This document shows, piece by piece, positions 10,168 through 18,909 of a stretch of DNA of 64,000 bases; the first letter of the stretch is position 1, and the number at the start of each line of letters is the position of its first letter. The notes under the pieces are model-generated. The model saw only the letters and a program-made list of their open reading frames with translations. It was not told the origin of the DNA and searched no databases. A program made the position numbers and the translations under genes. The DNA is from Sutcliffiella horikoshii (GTDB lineage: Bacteria > Bacillota > Bacilli > Bacillales > Bacillaceae_I): contig NZ_CP082918.1 in the NCBI RefSeq assembly GCF_019931755.1, positions 228,001 to 292,000 on the forward strand. Reading direction: 5' to 3'.

Positions 10168-11282
10168 GATAGGACCTCCTTTTGAATGGAAGCAGCTTTC
10201 AGCGCCGCCTCTAAGTCTTGTATTAAATCTTCCGCGTCTTCAATGCCGACTGAAAAGCGCAACAGTCTGTTGCACACGCCGGTTTCGAGGCGGATTTTTT
10301 CCGGAATGTCCGCATGCGTCTGAGTGGCAGGATATGTGATAAAGCTTTCCACGCCGCCAAGGCTTTCGGCAAAAGTAATAAGGTTCAAGTTTTGAAGCAG
10401 GGGATTGACCCATGCTTCGTCTTGGATGCGGAAGGAGAGCATGCCGCCCCGTCCTGGGTAGAGTACGTCCGTAATGGAATCATGCTGAGCTAAGTATTCC
10501 GCAATTCGTTTTGCATTCTTTTCATGCCGTTCCATGCGAAGGGACAAAGTTTTCATGCCGCGTATCAATAACCATGAGTCGAAGGGACTGAGCACCGCAC
10601 CTGCCGCGTTATGGTGAAGCGCAAGGGATTCACAAAGCTCCTCGCCCTTTGCGACAATGAGTCCTGCCAGCACATCATTATGACCGCCAAGATATTTGGT
10701 CGCGCTGTGAATGACGATGTCCGCGCCTAATTTTATGGGATTTAATAGAACAGGAGTGTAAAACGTATTATCACAGATTAAAAGAAGTCCGTGAGCTTTC
10801 GCGAGCTCTGAGACCGCTTGAATATCTGTTTCTACCATCAGGGGATTGGTGGGAGTCTCTACAAAGATAGCCTGTGTTTGTGAAGTAATGGCTTTTTCGA
10901 TTTCTGAAAGGTCGGTCGTGTCCACATAGCTACAACACAGTCCCCATTTTTTATAGCCTTCTTCAAAAAGGCGGTACGTGCCGCCGTACAAGTCCTTACA
11001 AACGATAAGGTGGTCACCGGACTTGAAAAGGGAAAGGATGGTCAGAATCGCCGCCATGCCGGAGCTACAGGCATACCCTTGGTCGCCGGCCTCTAAATCC
11101 GCGATTGCTTTTTCCAACACATGGCGCGTCGGATTTCCCGTTCTTGTATAGTCGTATCCTGTTGATTGCCCAATACCTTCGTGTCGATAGGCAGTGGAAA
11201 AATAAACAGGCGGGTTAACAGTTCCAGTGGCAGTTTCTGAGCGATTTCCGATTTGCGCAAGCTTTGTTTCCGTTTTATACAT
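10164..11282 (-). CDS. metI: Cystathionine gamma-synthase / O-acylhomoserine sulfhydrylase
   Basis: A 372-residue PLP enzyme joining an O-acylhomoserine with cysteine (or sulfide), the first committed step of the transsulfuration route completed by MetC. The Schiff-base lysine lies in SATKYLGGHND near residue 194, and YDYTRTGNPTR and SSGMAAIL are the expected family motifs. It is the first gene of the operon, directly behind the SAM riboswitch, as in B. subtilis metIC. An AGGAGG-like sequence precedes the ATG. The stop overlaps the metC start by four bases. Confidence 0.9.
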   Translation of the reverse strand: MYKTETKLAQIGNRSETATGTVNPPVYFSTAYRHEGIGQSTGYDYTRTGNPTRHVLEKAIADLEAGDQGYACSSGMAAILTILSLFKSGDHLIVCKDLYGGTYRLFEEGYKKWGLCCSYVDTTDLSEIEKAITSQTQAIFVETPTNPLMVETDIQAVSELAKAHGLLLICDNTFYTPVLLNPIKLGADIVIHSATKYLGGHNDVLAGLIVAKGEELCESLALHHNAAGAVLSPFDSWLLIRGMKTLSLRMERHEKNAKRIAEYLAQHDSITDVLYPGRGGMLSFRIQDEAWVNPLLQNLNLITFAESLGGVESFITYPATQTHADIPEKIRLETGVCNRLLRFSVGIEDAEDLIQDLEAALKAASIQKEVLS

Positions 11283-11352
11283 GAAAGGGCCTCCTATATG
11301 GTAAGTGACAATCGTTTCTTCCAGAGGGATGAGGCTTTAATGCTTTATTGGA

Positions 11353-11390
11353 TAAAAAGAAAAAGCCTTCTATAAGAAGAAGACTTTTAT
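11353..11390 (-). terminator. Regulatory terminator of the SAM riboswitch
   Basis: On the minus strand an 11-bp stem AAAAGTCTTCT/AGAAGGCTTTT (one G-U pair) is followed by T-rich sequence, between the aptamer and metI. This is the expected expression platform of an S-box; premature termination should dominate when S-adenosylmethionine is bound. Confidence 0.85.
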
Positions 11391-11403
11391 CGAAAAGTTC
11401 ATT

Positions 11404-11526
11404 CTTCTCATCTCTGCAAGCATCACAGCTTGCTGGAATTAGCACCTTTTCAACGTCCGTTCTAACGGGCGCTGCTGGTTGCTGAGGTGTCTTCGGGCCA
11501 TTCCCTCAACCTCTCTGGATAAGAAA
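11404..11526 (-). promoter_or_regulatory. SAM-I riboswitch (S-box leader) of the met operon
   Basis: Read on the minus strand, the leader carries the S-box hallmarks in order: CTTATCCAGAGAGG, GAGGGA, TGGCCCGAAGA, then CAGCAACC. The P1 helix closes CTTATC with GATGAG. A terminator hairpin follows before metI. SAM-I riboswitches turn off methionine genes when S-adenosylmethionine is abundant. Here one switch seems to control four overlapping genes covering transsulfuration and the methylation of homocysteine. Confidence 0.95.
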
Positions 11527-11717
11527 GTTCACTATTTAATTATCTGAACAATTTAATTATTTTACTAATTTACAACAGGTCAGAGTGAAATGCAATGTTT
11601 TTTTCTGAATGATTTAATTTTATGCGGTGAAGGAGTGGGGTAGAAGTTAAGTGGAGAAAGAATTTTTTTGTCATAAAATGGTCAATCCCATAAGAGGAAA
11701 TTCCACGGAGCATGTTA

Positions 11718-11723
11718 TATAAT
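11718..11723 (+). promoter_or_regulatory. Probable -10 element of cydDC
   Basis: A perfect TATAAT, 16 bp upstream of the Rex site. No good TTGACA-like -35 is seen at 17 bp, so the start point is tentative. Confidence 0.5.
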
Positions 11724-11738
11724 GTTAACTATAAAGTA

Positions 11739-11754
11739 TGTGAAACTTTTCACT
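11739..11754 (+). promoter_or_regulatory. Rex operator upstream of cydDC
   Basis: TGTGAAACTTTTCACT matches the Rex consensus TGTGAAANNTTTCACA at all defined positions except the last. It sits just after the -10 element and 52 bp before cydD, a position suited to repression of transcription. Rex releases DNA when the NADH/NAD ratio rises, so the genes should be induced under oxygen limitation, as for B. subtilis cydABCD. Confidence 0.8.
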
Positions 11755-11806
11755 AACTAGCTATTCTAATCCGATTTTCATTAATAGAAAAGAGGGATTT
11801 ATCATA

Positions 11807-13540
11807 ATGACGGACTTAAAAACGATTGCAAAATCACATAGAGGTACAAGGATGACGCTGACCCTTATTGCCATACTGACAGGAGCGACTGTTATCGGGC
11901 AGGCGTATTTCTTCGTCACTATCGTGGATCGCGTGTTCCTGAGGGGCCACACGTTCCAAGAAATCCTGCCATTCCTAGGGGGACTTCTAGCAGTATTGGC
12001 TGCACGAGCGGCCTTGATCTATTGGAGCGGTCTAACGGGCGTGAAGCTTGCTGCCAAAGTAAAACGAGATTTCCGGATTGCGTTGTTGCAGAAATTTTCC
12101 AACAGTCCGGTTCAAGCTTCTCTTAAGGGCCAGTCTGGTCAAAAGGTGAGCGTGATGATGGATGCGGTGGATGAAATCGATCCGTATTTCAGCAGGTATG
12201 TGCCGCAGGTCATCCAATCGAGCATCATCCCTATCATGATTTTGATCGCGGCATTCAGCCAGCATGTGAATACAGGTTTGATTATACTGATTACGGCGCC
12301 GTTCATTCCCATTTTTATGATCGTTGTAGGCTTGAAAACAAAGAAAAAATCAGAAGAGCAGATGGATAAACTGAATGCTTTTTCCGGAACGTTTCTCGAT
12401 ACCTTGCAAGGGCTCACGACGTTGAAACTATTCGGTCGCTCAGCCAAACAGCAGGAAACAATCGAAAATAGCAGTTTGAGCTTCCGGGATGCAACGATGG
12501 AAGTGTTGAGAATCGCATTTTTGTCCTCCCTGATGCTGGAATTCATTTCGATGCTTGCAATTGGATTGATCGCGCTTGAGGTAGGTTTGCAGCTTGTGGT
12601 CTTTGAAAATGTTACGTTCTTTACTGCCTTTTTCGTATTGGTATTGGCACCTGAGTTCTACCTTTACTTGAAGGAGCTTGGAAGCGCCTTTCATACAGGG
12701 CGAGGTAGCATGGGAGCAGCGAAAAAGGTGACAGATGAGCTGGCAGAGGAGGGAAATCCTATCGAATGGGGGGACGCTTCTTTTCAAAAGGAGCAGGGTC
12801 CTCCTGCATTACAATTGAACAACCTTGGCTTCCGTTATGGAGATCAAGGCTTTGCCATCGAAAATATATCAGTGGATATCCCGCCATACACGCAGCTTGC
12901 TTTAATTGGGCGTAGTGGAGCAGGAAAATCGACACTGCTCAATCTGATGGCAGGGCTGATTCGCCCGTCAGAAGGGGGAGTGCTGGTGGATGGAAAGCCA
13001 TTATTTGAATACGAGGAAAAAGCGTGGTTTGACCGCCTCAGCTATATTTCGCAAAATCCGTATCTTTTTTCTGGAACGATTGCCGATAACATTGCGATAG
13101 GCGGAAAGGCGGATGCAACACAAGAGGAGATAAGAAGTGCTGCCGAGAAAGCGGGTATCCTTCCGTTAATTCAATCTTTACCAGAAGGTTTCAAGACGAA
13201 AATCGGCGAAGCTGGGAGAGGTTTATCGGGCGGAGAAAAGCAGCGATTGGCGTTGGCGCGAGCCTTTTTGAAAAAGCCGTCGGTCATCCTTTTTGATGAG
13301 CCAACAACAGGACTGGACTTGCAGACCGAGCGGATTTTGCAGGCTTCTATGAAGGAGTTGGCGAAGGGGTCTACCGTCATTACCGTTGCGCACAGATTGC
13401 ATACAATCAAACAGGCGGACTCCATTTTACTGCTTGAAGCAGGTGCGTTGATTGCCCAAGGAACACATGAAGAACTGGTTGAAACGGTACCCGCTTATCG
13501 TGAAATGGTGTCTGTCCAGCAAGGAGGGAGCGCAGGATGA
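11807..13540 (+). CDS. cydD: Thiol/heme-linked ABC exporter subunit CydD
   Basis: A 577-residue half-transporter of the heterodimeric CydDC exporter, which in studied bacteria moves reduced thiols out of the cytoplasm and is needed to assemble cytochrome bd oxidase. The first 310 residues hold six membrane helices. The nucleotide-binding domain has Walker A GRSGAGKST near 367, signature LSGGEKQ near 473 and Walker B VILFDEP near 493. The stop overlaps the cydC start (ATGA). No cydAB genes lie in this window, so the oxidase subunits must be elsewhere; the Rex site nevertheless ties this pair to redox control. Confidence 0.9.
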   Translation: MTDLKTIAKSHRGTRMTLTLIAILTGATVIGQAYFFVTIVDRVFLRGHTFQEILPFLGGLLAVLAARAALIYWSGLTGVKLAAKVKRDFRIALLQKFSNSPVQASLKGQSGQKVSVMMDAVDEIDPYFSRYVPQVIQSSIIPIMILIAAFSQHVNTGLIILITAPFIPIFMIVVGLKTKKKSEEQMDKLNAFSGTFLDTLQGLTTLKLFGRSAKQQETIENSSLSFRDATMEVLRIAFLSSLMLEFISMLAIGLIALEVGLQLVVFENVTFFTAFFVLVLAPEFYLYLKELGSAFHTGRGSMGAAKKVTDELAEEGNPIEWGDASFQKEQGPPALQLNNLGFRYGDQGFAIENISVDIPPYTQLALIGRSGAGKSTLLNLMAGLIRPSEGGVLVDGKPLFEYEEKAWFDRLSYISQNPYLFSGTIADNIAIGGKADATQEEIRSAAEKAGILPLIQSLPEGFKTKIGEAGRGLSGGEKQRLALARAFLKKPSVILFDEPTTGLDLQTERILQASMKELAKGSTVITVAHRLHTIKQADSILLLEAGALIAQGTHEELVETVPAYREMVSVQQGGSAG

Positions 13541-15261
13541 GAGAGTTAGCACATGTTGTAAAGCTGGTCATGATGGAGAAGAAAGACATACTCCTGTCCA
13601 TTTTGCTCGGGTTCTCAGCAGGGATTACAGCTGTGGGGCTATTTGCCTCCAGTGGTTATCTCATTTCCAAAGCGGCCTTGGCTCCGCCAATCTATACCTT
13701 GACCGTGATGATTGCAGTGTTGAAGCTCTTCGGTTTCGCGCGGGCATTTAGTAGATACGGCGAACGTCTGTATTCACATAGGACAACTTTTACGATATTA
13801 AGTAATCTGCGTGTTTCTTTTTATAAAAAAATAGAGCCGCTTGCGCCGCAGATTTTCCAGAAATATCGCAGCGGTGATTTGCTTGCAAGAATTGTGGGGG
13901 ATGTAGAAAGCCTGCAGAACTTCTTTCTACGTGTGTTCTACCCACCGGTTGTGCTGGTGCTCGTCTTTTTAAGTACGATATTTTTCATTTCCTTTTTCTC
14001 TATATATCTGGCATTGGTGATGTTCGTCGGATTGATTTTGACTGGATTTGTGGTGCCGGCAATCTTTGCGGTAGGGCAACGCCGATTACAGAATCGTGTC
14101 AGAGAAGAGAGAGGGGCGCTTTCAACAGAAGTGACGGAACTGTTTTACGGGTTCCGTGACTTGAAGATCTATCAGCAACTGGATGTTAAGGAGAAGTTGC
14201 TTGCCGATGCTGCAGATTCTTATGTTGGGGAGCAAGAGCGTGAAGGAAAACAGGCGATGTTCAATCAATCGGTGAACACGTTTATTACATTGCTTGTTTC
14301 ATGGACCTTGCTTGCGCTTGGTGCATACTTGACCGTGGAAGGACAGTTTGAAGGATTGTTTCTCGCCATGCTTGTGATGATTTCCTTGACTGTGTTTGAA
14401 AATGCGGCACCGATGGCTGTTTTTCCAAATCATTATGAGGAAAGCAGACGGGCTGCGGTAAGGTTGGATGAGGTGGTCGACGGAGAGCCGGTTGTAGGAG
14501 CAGCGTCAGCTGGTGCAACTGTGGAACTACCTGTGCAGCAGGCATTTTCTTTTGCGATGAAGGATGTTAGCTTCCGTTATCCTGGAGAGTCCCGTTTGAC
14601 GCTTGACGGGGTGAATATCAGTTTGCCTGCTGGCTCTAAGACAGCCATTGTTGGCCCAAGCGGTTCTGGAAAATCTACGTTATTGCAGTTGCTGTTGAAA
14701 ATATATGATCCAGAGGACGGTTTGGTCTTGTTGAATCAGTGGGATTATGCCGAAGTGGAGCAGGAGGACTTGTGGAGTAAGGCGAATGTCGTCCTGCAGG
14801 AAAATCACTTTTTCTACGGTACGATCCGGGAGAATCTTGCGCTTGCCAAAGATCGATTGAGTGATGAAGAGATGTTGGAGGCATTGGGCGCGGTGAAACT
14901 TGACGGGTTTTCCTTGGATGATGCGGTGCTTGAAAAAGGGGAGAACCTTTCCGGCGGGGAGAAGCAGCGCCTGGCTATCGCGCGTGCGTTATTGAAAGCC
15001 GAACGTTTGTGGCTCTTGGATGAACCGACTTCCTCCGTGGATGCTGTTACAGAAGCAGCGATTTTTGAGAAACTCTTTGAAGCGGCGGCAGAGGACACAT
15101 TGGTTCTGGTAAGTCACCGCTTGACGGGTCTCGAGAAGATGGATCAGATCATTGTCATGGAGAATGGCCGTGTCGTGGAGGCAGGAACATTTGATGAGTT
15201 GATGAGGATGAAGGGATATTTTTATGAGATGAAAGAGATTGAGAAAAGCGTGTTTATGTAG
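13537..15261 (+). CDS. cydC: Thiol/heme-linked ABC exporter subunit CydC
   Basis: The 574-residue partner of CydD: six membrane helices in the first 310 residues, then a nucleotide-binding domain with Walker A GPSGSGKST near 372, signature LSGGEKQ near 470 and WLLDEPTSSVD near 492. Translation is coupled to cydD through a 4-bp overlap. The CydC rather than CydD identity comes from gene order and resemblance. A GU-rich hairpin with a T-run ends the operon. Confidence 0.9.
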   Translation: MRELAHVVKLVMMEKKDILLSILLGFSAGITAVGLFASSGYLISKAALAPPIYTLTVMIAVLKLFGFARAFSRYGERLYSHRTTFTILSNLRVSFYKKIEPLAPQIFQKYRSGDLLARIVGDVESLQNFFLRVFYPPVVLVLVFLSTIFFISFFSIYLALVMFVGLILTGFVVPAIFAVGQRRLQNRVREERGALSTEVTELFYGFRDLKIYQQLDVKEKLLADAADSYVGEQEREGKQAMFNQSVNTFITLLVSWTLLALGAYLTVEGQFEGLFLAMLVMISLTVFENAAPMAVFPNHYEESRRAAVRLDEVVDGEPVVGAASAGATVELPVQQAFSFAMKDVSFRYPGESRLTLDGVNISLPAGSKTAIVGPSGSGKSTLLQLLLKIYDPEDGLVLLNQWDYAEVEQEDLWSKANVVLQENHFFYGTIRENLALAKDRLSDEEMLEALGAVKLDGFSLDDAVLEKGENLSGGEKQRLAIARALLKAERLWLLDEPTSSVDAVTEAAIFEKLFEAAAEDTLVLVSHRLTGLEKMDQIIVMENGRVVEAGTFDELMRMKGYFYEMKEIEKSVFM

Positions 15262-15286
15262 GTGAGTAGTTTTAGCAATGGCTTTG

Positions 15287-15331
15287 GCTGTCTGGGGGAG
15301 AGTTTGGTGGTCCCTGGGCGGCTTTTTTGTT
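15287..15331 (+). terminator. Terminator after cydDC
   Basis: GCTGTCTGGG can pair fully, with several G-U pairs, with CCCTGGGCGGC; T-rich sequence follows. Confidence 0.6.
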
Positions 15332-15350
15332 TTTTAACGTCCCCCCAACG

Positions 15351-15378
15351 AAAAAAAGCAGCCCCGTCACAGGGCCGC
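15351..15378 (-). terminator. Terminator of the PepSY/two-component operon
   Basis: On the minus strand GCGGCCC pairs with GGGGCTGC (one G-U pair), followed by TTTTTTT. Confidence 0.75.
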
Positions 15379-15395
15379 CTTATCCAACCTAACTA

Positions 15396-15995
15396 TTAAT
15401 CATCCCACTCCACATACAACACTTTTCCTGTAATGGCGTCAACATAAACAGATACATCGTCATCGTCGCCGTTTTGGTGGTTTTTGATTTCCACTTCATA
15501 TACAAGCTTTCCGTTTTCGCGCTCAAGCTCAATATCTTCAAGCTCTCCTGGTACTTCCTTCTTCGCAATTCCCTTTGCTTCACCGATGGAAATCACGGCT
15601 TCATCCTTGGCATTAGCAGTGTTCCCCGAATTTCCGTTTTCACCATTAGCTGCTTTACCGCCGCGGCGCTCATCTTTTTCTTCCTTGATGATCTCACCAT
15701 TCTCGGCGTCCACCTTAAATTCAAACTCATACTCATCATTCTTTACTTCAATTTCATACACAAGGCGTCCGTTTGCACGGTCCTTTTCCGCTTCATGGAT
15801 TACTCCATTTTCCACTTTCGCCAACACAATGTCAGATGCTTCGGCTAAAGTGATGCCAGCTTTTTCTCCTGACGGCTCAGCAACTTGGACCTGCTTTAAC
15901 GTTTCCTTCGTATCCTCGTTCTTTAACGCTTCCGCTCCTACGCTGATTCCACCGATAAGGACTGCTCCTGCCATGACTGCTGTGAAGATTTTCAT
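15396..15995 (-). CDS. Secreted protein with two PepSY domains (ykoJ-like)
   Basis: A 199-residue exported protein: signal peptide (about 1-22), PepSY domain 1 (about 48-105, with YEIEVKNDEYEFEFKVD) and PepSY domain 2 (about 132-199, with YEVEIKN and DAITGKVLYVEWDD), separated by a Gly/Asn/Ala-rich linker. PepSY modules are thought to modulate proteases or act as envelope sensors; no catalytic residues are seen. AAGGAGG precedes the ATG. It lies downstream of the two-component genes as ykoJ does in B. subtilis. It also has its own upstream region with 9-bp direct repeats that could be the response-regulator target. Confidence 0.75.
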   Translation of the reverse strand: MKIFTAVMAGAVLIGGISVGAEALKNEDTKETLKQVQVAEPSGEKAGITLAEASDIVLAKVENGVIHEAEKDRANGRLVYEIEVKNDEYEFEFKVDAENGEIIKEEKDERRGGKAANGENGNSGNTANAKDEAVISIGEAKGIAKKEVPGELEDIELERENGKLVYEVEIKNHQNGDDDDVSVYVDAITGKVLYVEWDD

Positions 15996-16042
15996 ATTTT
16001 GTTCCTCCTTGAATTTTTATTAGTTTCGCTTGCTACACTTAC

Positions 16043-16085
16043 ATCATAGCCAGCTAACATTAATAGAAAAGGAGGATAACATTAA
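16043..16085 (-). promoter_or_regulatory. Direct repeats and -10 upstream of the PepSY gene
   Basis: On the minus strand TTAATGTTA occurs twice, at 16077-16085 and 16055-16063, exactly 22 bp apart. TATGAT at 16043-16048 is a likely -10 with no good -35. Tandem direct repeats at helical-turn spacing beside a weak promoter are typical for activation by OmpR/PhoB-type regulators, such as the one encoded in this operon. Confidence 0.5.
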
Positions 16086-16108
16086 AAAATCTTAATGAAA
16101 CAAAATCA

Positions 16109-16669
16109 CTAATCCCAAGTCAAAGACAAGATTTCACCTGTATAAGCATTGATGAGAATGGTCGCTTCCGACTCATCACCCACTTCCATTTCCACCTCAT
16201 ACACTTTGATTCCATCTTCTTCATCCAGATCGATATCTTCCACTCTGCCCGGTACTTCCCTTTTAGCAATTTCAATTGCTTCTTCTCTGGTAAGCATGCT
16301 CGGTGCTGGTTCTTCAGTTGTGGGCTCTTCCGGTTGTTCGGCCGCTGGATCATCAGCAGGTTTCTCTTCTCCGCCACCCGTCTTCCCTTTACGGTTTACA
16401 AGTTTAAGAGAGGTGATTTCGCTAGTTCGGCCGTCCACGGTGAGTTCGTATTCACCCATGTCATTTTCCATATATACTTCATACATTTCATCTTTTTGCT
16501 CCAAGGAAGTGATGATACTGCCGCTATATTGGCTTTCCACCAGCTCACGCACTTCCGTTTCAGTTGCCAGTGCCTCTGTTTTGTTAAAAAAAAGATAATA
16601 AATCGCAGCCCCTGAAAGTACCAGGAAAGCACCGGCGAAAAGAGTCATAAAAACCTTTTTATTTTTCAT
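16109..16669 (-). CDS. Membrane-anchored PepSY-domain protein (ykoI-like)
   Basis: A 186-residue protein with an N-terminal signal/anchor helix (about 7-27), a degenerate PepSY-like domain (about 36-92), a Pro/Glu-rich linker and a clear C-terminal PepSY domain (about 123-186, with IAKREVPGRVEDIDLDEEDG and ending in LTWD). The start overlaps the end of the sensor kinase gene by 11 bp, so the two are probably translated together. The arrangement regulator-kinase-PepSY-PepSY matches B. subtilis ykoG-ykoH-ykoI-ykoJ. A role as accessory sensor or modulator of the kinase is an inference from this linkage. Confidence 0.75.
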   Translation of the reverse strand: MKNKKVFMTLFAGAFLVLSGAAIYYLFFNKTEALATETEVRELVESQYSGSIITSLEQKDEMYEVYMENDMGEYELTVDGRTSEITSLKLVNRKGKTGGGEEKPADDPAAEQPEEPTTEEPAPSMLTREEAIEIAKREVPGRVEDIDLDEEDGIKVYEVEMEVGDESEATILINAYTGEILSLTWD

Positions 16670-18035
16670 TCGCTTTCACTGTCCTTTCCTTTGGCAACAT
16701 TACTTTTACCGTGGTGCCTTTTCCTTCTTCGCTTGCAAAGTCTATGGTACCTTGATGCGCATCGACAATCTGCTTGGCAATGGAAAGACCAAGGCCTGCG
16801 CCGCCTGATTCGCGGTTTCTGGCTTTGTCTACACGGTAAAAGCGATCGAAAATTTTATCGAGGTCATCTTTTGGAATGCCGACTCCTTTATCTTGAACGG
16901 AAAAATAACAGCTTGCTGCGGATTCCCCGAGCTCCACCACTATTTCTGCTTCACTATATTTCCGCGCGTTATCTAAAAGGATATAGACTAACTGCTTTAT
17001 TTTATTGGTGTCGGCGAAAACAGAAGAGGATAGTCCTCGATCGATAATATCGATATTCCTGTTAAAAGAAACCTCCATATTATGCGCGGCTTGTTTGCAA
17101 AGGGAATGCAAATCCACCGATTCTTTTTTCAACACCATATCATTATCGGCATTTGCCAGCTGCAGCATTTGCTCGGTCATTTCCTTCATCCGGATGGACT
17201 CTGTATAAATGGCGTCCACCGATTCTTCCAGGAGTTCCGGCTTTTTCATGCCCCATCGTTTCAGCATGCTCGCGTAACTTTCTATCACAGTCAGCGGAGT
17301 CTTCAACTCATGAGAGGCGTCTGAAACAAACTGCTGCTGCTTCTGATAGTTGCCTTCCAAAATATCAATCATCTGGTTGAACGTATGGCCCATCGTATAC
17401 AGCTCATCCTTGGAGTTTCCCTGCAACTGCAGCTTCTGATAATCTCCGGTCTGTTGGATTTGCTTCATCGTCTTGGTCATGGCCTGAATCGGCGTCAAGA
17501 TGATGCGGCTTAATACATTGCCGAAAAATAATGCAGGTAACAAGAGAAAGACAGATGCCAAAAGTAAGACGATAAGCAGCGTGTCTATGGTGCGCTTGGA
17601 ATCTTCCAGCTTTTCGGTCACTTCAAGCATGACGATATTTCCGTCCGTCCAAATGAGCGGGTAAGAGACAACGGCGTAAGGAACGCCTTCGAACGTACGG
17701 GTGGTGGAAAACTGCTGATTCTGAAATTTGGTGGGAACAAGCCTCATGTCATACTCTTTGGCACTGTTGGCAACTGAGGTATTCTCCTCTGTGACGATGC
17801 GAATCATTCCGTTAGGAGGTAGATAGGCATTAAGCAGGGAGCTGAAATCAGTCTCGTCCTCACGTATCGCCCTGTTCACAGCTTCCGCCACCGATTCGGC
17901 ATGATCCTTCACCCGGTTCAGGTCATTATCCAAGATGTTTTTTTGGAAAAGGAAATAGATCGCCCCGTTGACAAGGAGCAACATGATGACAAGCCAGACA
18001 GTAGAAAACAAGAGAATTTTGCTTTTTATTTTCAT
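16659..18035 (-). CDS. Two-component sensor histidine kinase (ykoH-like)
   Basis: A 458-residue membrane kinase: helix 1 (about 7-29), an extracytoplasmic sensor domain of about 120 residues, helix 2 (about 150-172), HAMP linker, dimerisation/phosphoacceptor domain with SHELKTPLTVIESYASML (His near 242), and an ATPase domain with the N box, DKGVGIP and GGAGLGLSIAKQIVDAH. It should phosphorylate the response regulator encoded 7 bp upstream. The stimulus cannot be read from sequence. The gene overlaps the PepSY gene by 11 bp. Confidence 0.88.
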   Translation of the reverse strand: MKIKSKILLFSTVWLVIMLLLVNGAIYFLFQKNILDNDLNRVKDHAESVAEAVNRAIREDETDFSSLLNAYLPPNGMIRIVTEENTSVANSAKEYDMRLVPTKFQNQQFSTTRTFEGVPYAVVSYPLIWTDGNIVMLEVTEKLEDSKRTIDTLLIVLLLASVFLLLPALFFGNVLSRIILTPIQAMTKTMKQIQQTGDYQKLQLQGNSKDELYTMGHTFNQMIDILEGNYQKQQQFVSDASHELKTPLTVIESYASMLKRWGMKKPELLEESVDAIYTESIRMKEMTEQMLQLANADNDMVLKKESVDLHSLCKQAAHNMEVSFNRNIDIIDRGLSSSVFADTNKIKQLVYILLDNARKYSEAEIVVELGESAASCYFSVQDKGVGIPKDDLDKIFDRFYRVDKARNRESGGAGLGLSIAKQIVDAHQGTIDFASEEGKGTTVKVMLPKERTVKANEK

Positions 18036-18042
18036 AGGTTCG

Positions 18043-18714
18043 CTACTCCTTTAATCGGTATCCGACACCACGCAAGGTCACCAGCACCTCAGATAGGTCC
18101 AATTTTTTACGAAGATGCCTCACATAGACGTCCACAATATTGGTATCTCCGTAATAATCGAAACCCCATACCCGATTGAGAATTTGTTCGCGGTTTAAGG
18201 CTTGCCCTTTATTTTCGATAAAATAAACGAGGAGGTCGAACTCTTTAGGTGTAAGGTCCACGTGTTCATCACCACGGGATACCTCCCGGGTTTTTTCGTT
18301 AACCTTCCAGTCCTTCACAGTCAGCAGGCCGGCGTTCTTTTCTGTGCCCGTTTGTACCGTTCGGAGGGATGCCCTGACCCTGGCCAAAAGTTCCTCTATT
18401 TCAAAAGGTTTTGTCACATAATCATTTGCTCCAAGATCCAGACCGCTTACCTTATCAGGAATGGAATTGCGGGCGGTCAAAAGGATGACGGGAGTGTTGG
18501 TATCTGTCGCGCGAATCCTCCTTAACACTTCCAGACCGCTCAGTTCAGGCAGCATCACATCAAGCAACACCAAGTCCCATTGTTGCTCTTTGAATTTTTC
18601 CAAGCCGCTCGTGCCAGTGAATGCGGCGTCTGTTTCATAGCCCTCATGCTCAAGCTCCAATTGAAGGACACGGGCAATCTTTTTTTCGTCTTCAATAATC
18701 AATATGTTTGCCAT
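18043..18714 (-). CDS. OmpR-family response regulator (ykoG-like)
   Basis: A 223-residue regulator: receiver domain (about 1-118) with LLDVMLPELSG carrying the phospho-acceptor aspartate near 51 and LLTARN and KPFEIEELLAR at the switch positions, then a winged-helix DNA-binding domain (about 128-223) with DVYVRHLRKKLD and RGVGYRLKE. ATG at 18714 is preferred because GGGAG lies eight bases upstream; a GTG five codons earlier has poorer support. First gene of the four-gene operon. A likely target is the direct-repeat site near 16.06 kb. Confidence 0.88.
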   Translation of the reverse strand: MANILIIEDEKKIARVLQLELEHEGYETDAAFTGTSGLEKFKEQQWDLVLLDVMLPELSGLEVLRRIRATDTNTPVILLTARNSIPDKVSGLDLGANDYVTKPFEIEELLARVRASLRTVQTGTEKNAGLLTVKDWKVNEKTREVSRGDEHVDLTPKEFDLLVYFIENKGQALNREQILNRVWGFDYYGDTNIVDVYVRHLRKKLDLSEVLVTLRGVGYRLKE

Positions 18715-18794
18715 CGCAGGTTCTCCCACTCTCTAAAGGAATCTTTTGATTTCTTTATAACATAGGTAGCGGTTGTTTCCTAATATAATTAGCA

Positions 18795-18824
18795 TTGACG
18801 TGTAGCAGGGAAGGGTAGTATAGT
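18795..18824 (+). promoter_or_regulatory. SigA-type promoter of the Fur-boxed ABC exporter
   Basis: TTGACG (18795-18800) and TATAGT (18819-18824) are 18 bp apart. Confidence 0.7.
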
Positions 18825-18834
18825 AGAGTTTAAA

Positions 18835-18849
18835 TGATAACGATTATCA
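18835..18849 (+). promoter_or_regulatory. Fur box
   Basis: TGATAACGATTATCA differs at one position from the Bacillus Fur consensus TGATAATNATTATCA, and symmetry continues in the flanks (AAATGATAACG, CGATTATCATT). It covers the expected transcription start of the promoter at 18795-18824, so the downstream exporter should be repressed when iron is plentiful. Confidence 0.85.
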
Positions 18850-18909
18850 TTAGGGTGTCGAAGTAAAAACGATCATATACATAACTATTTTAAAAAGGGT
18901 GTGGAAGTA

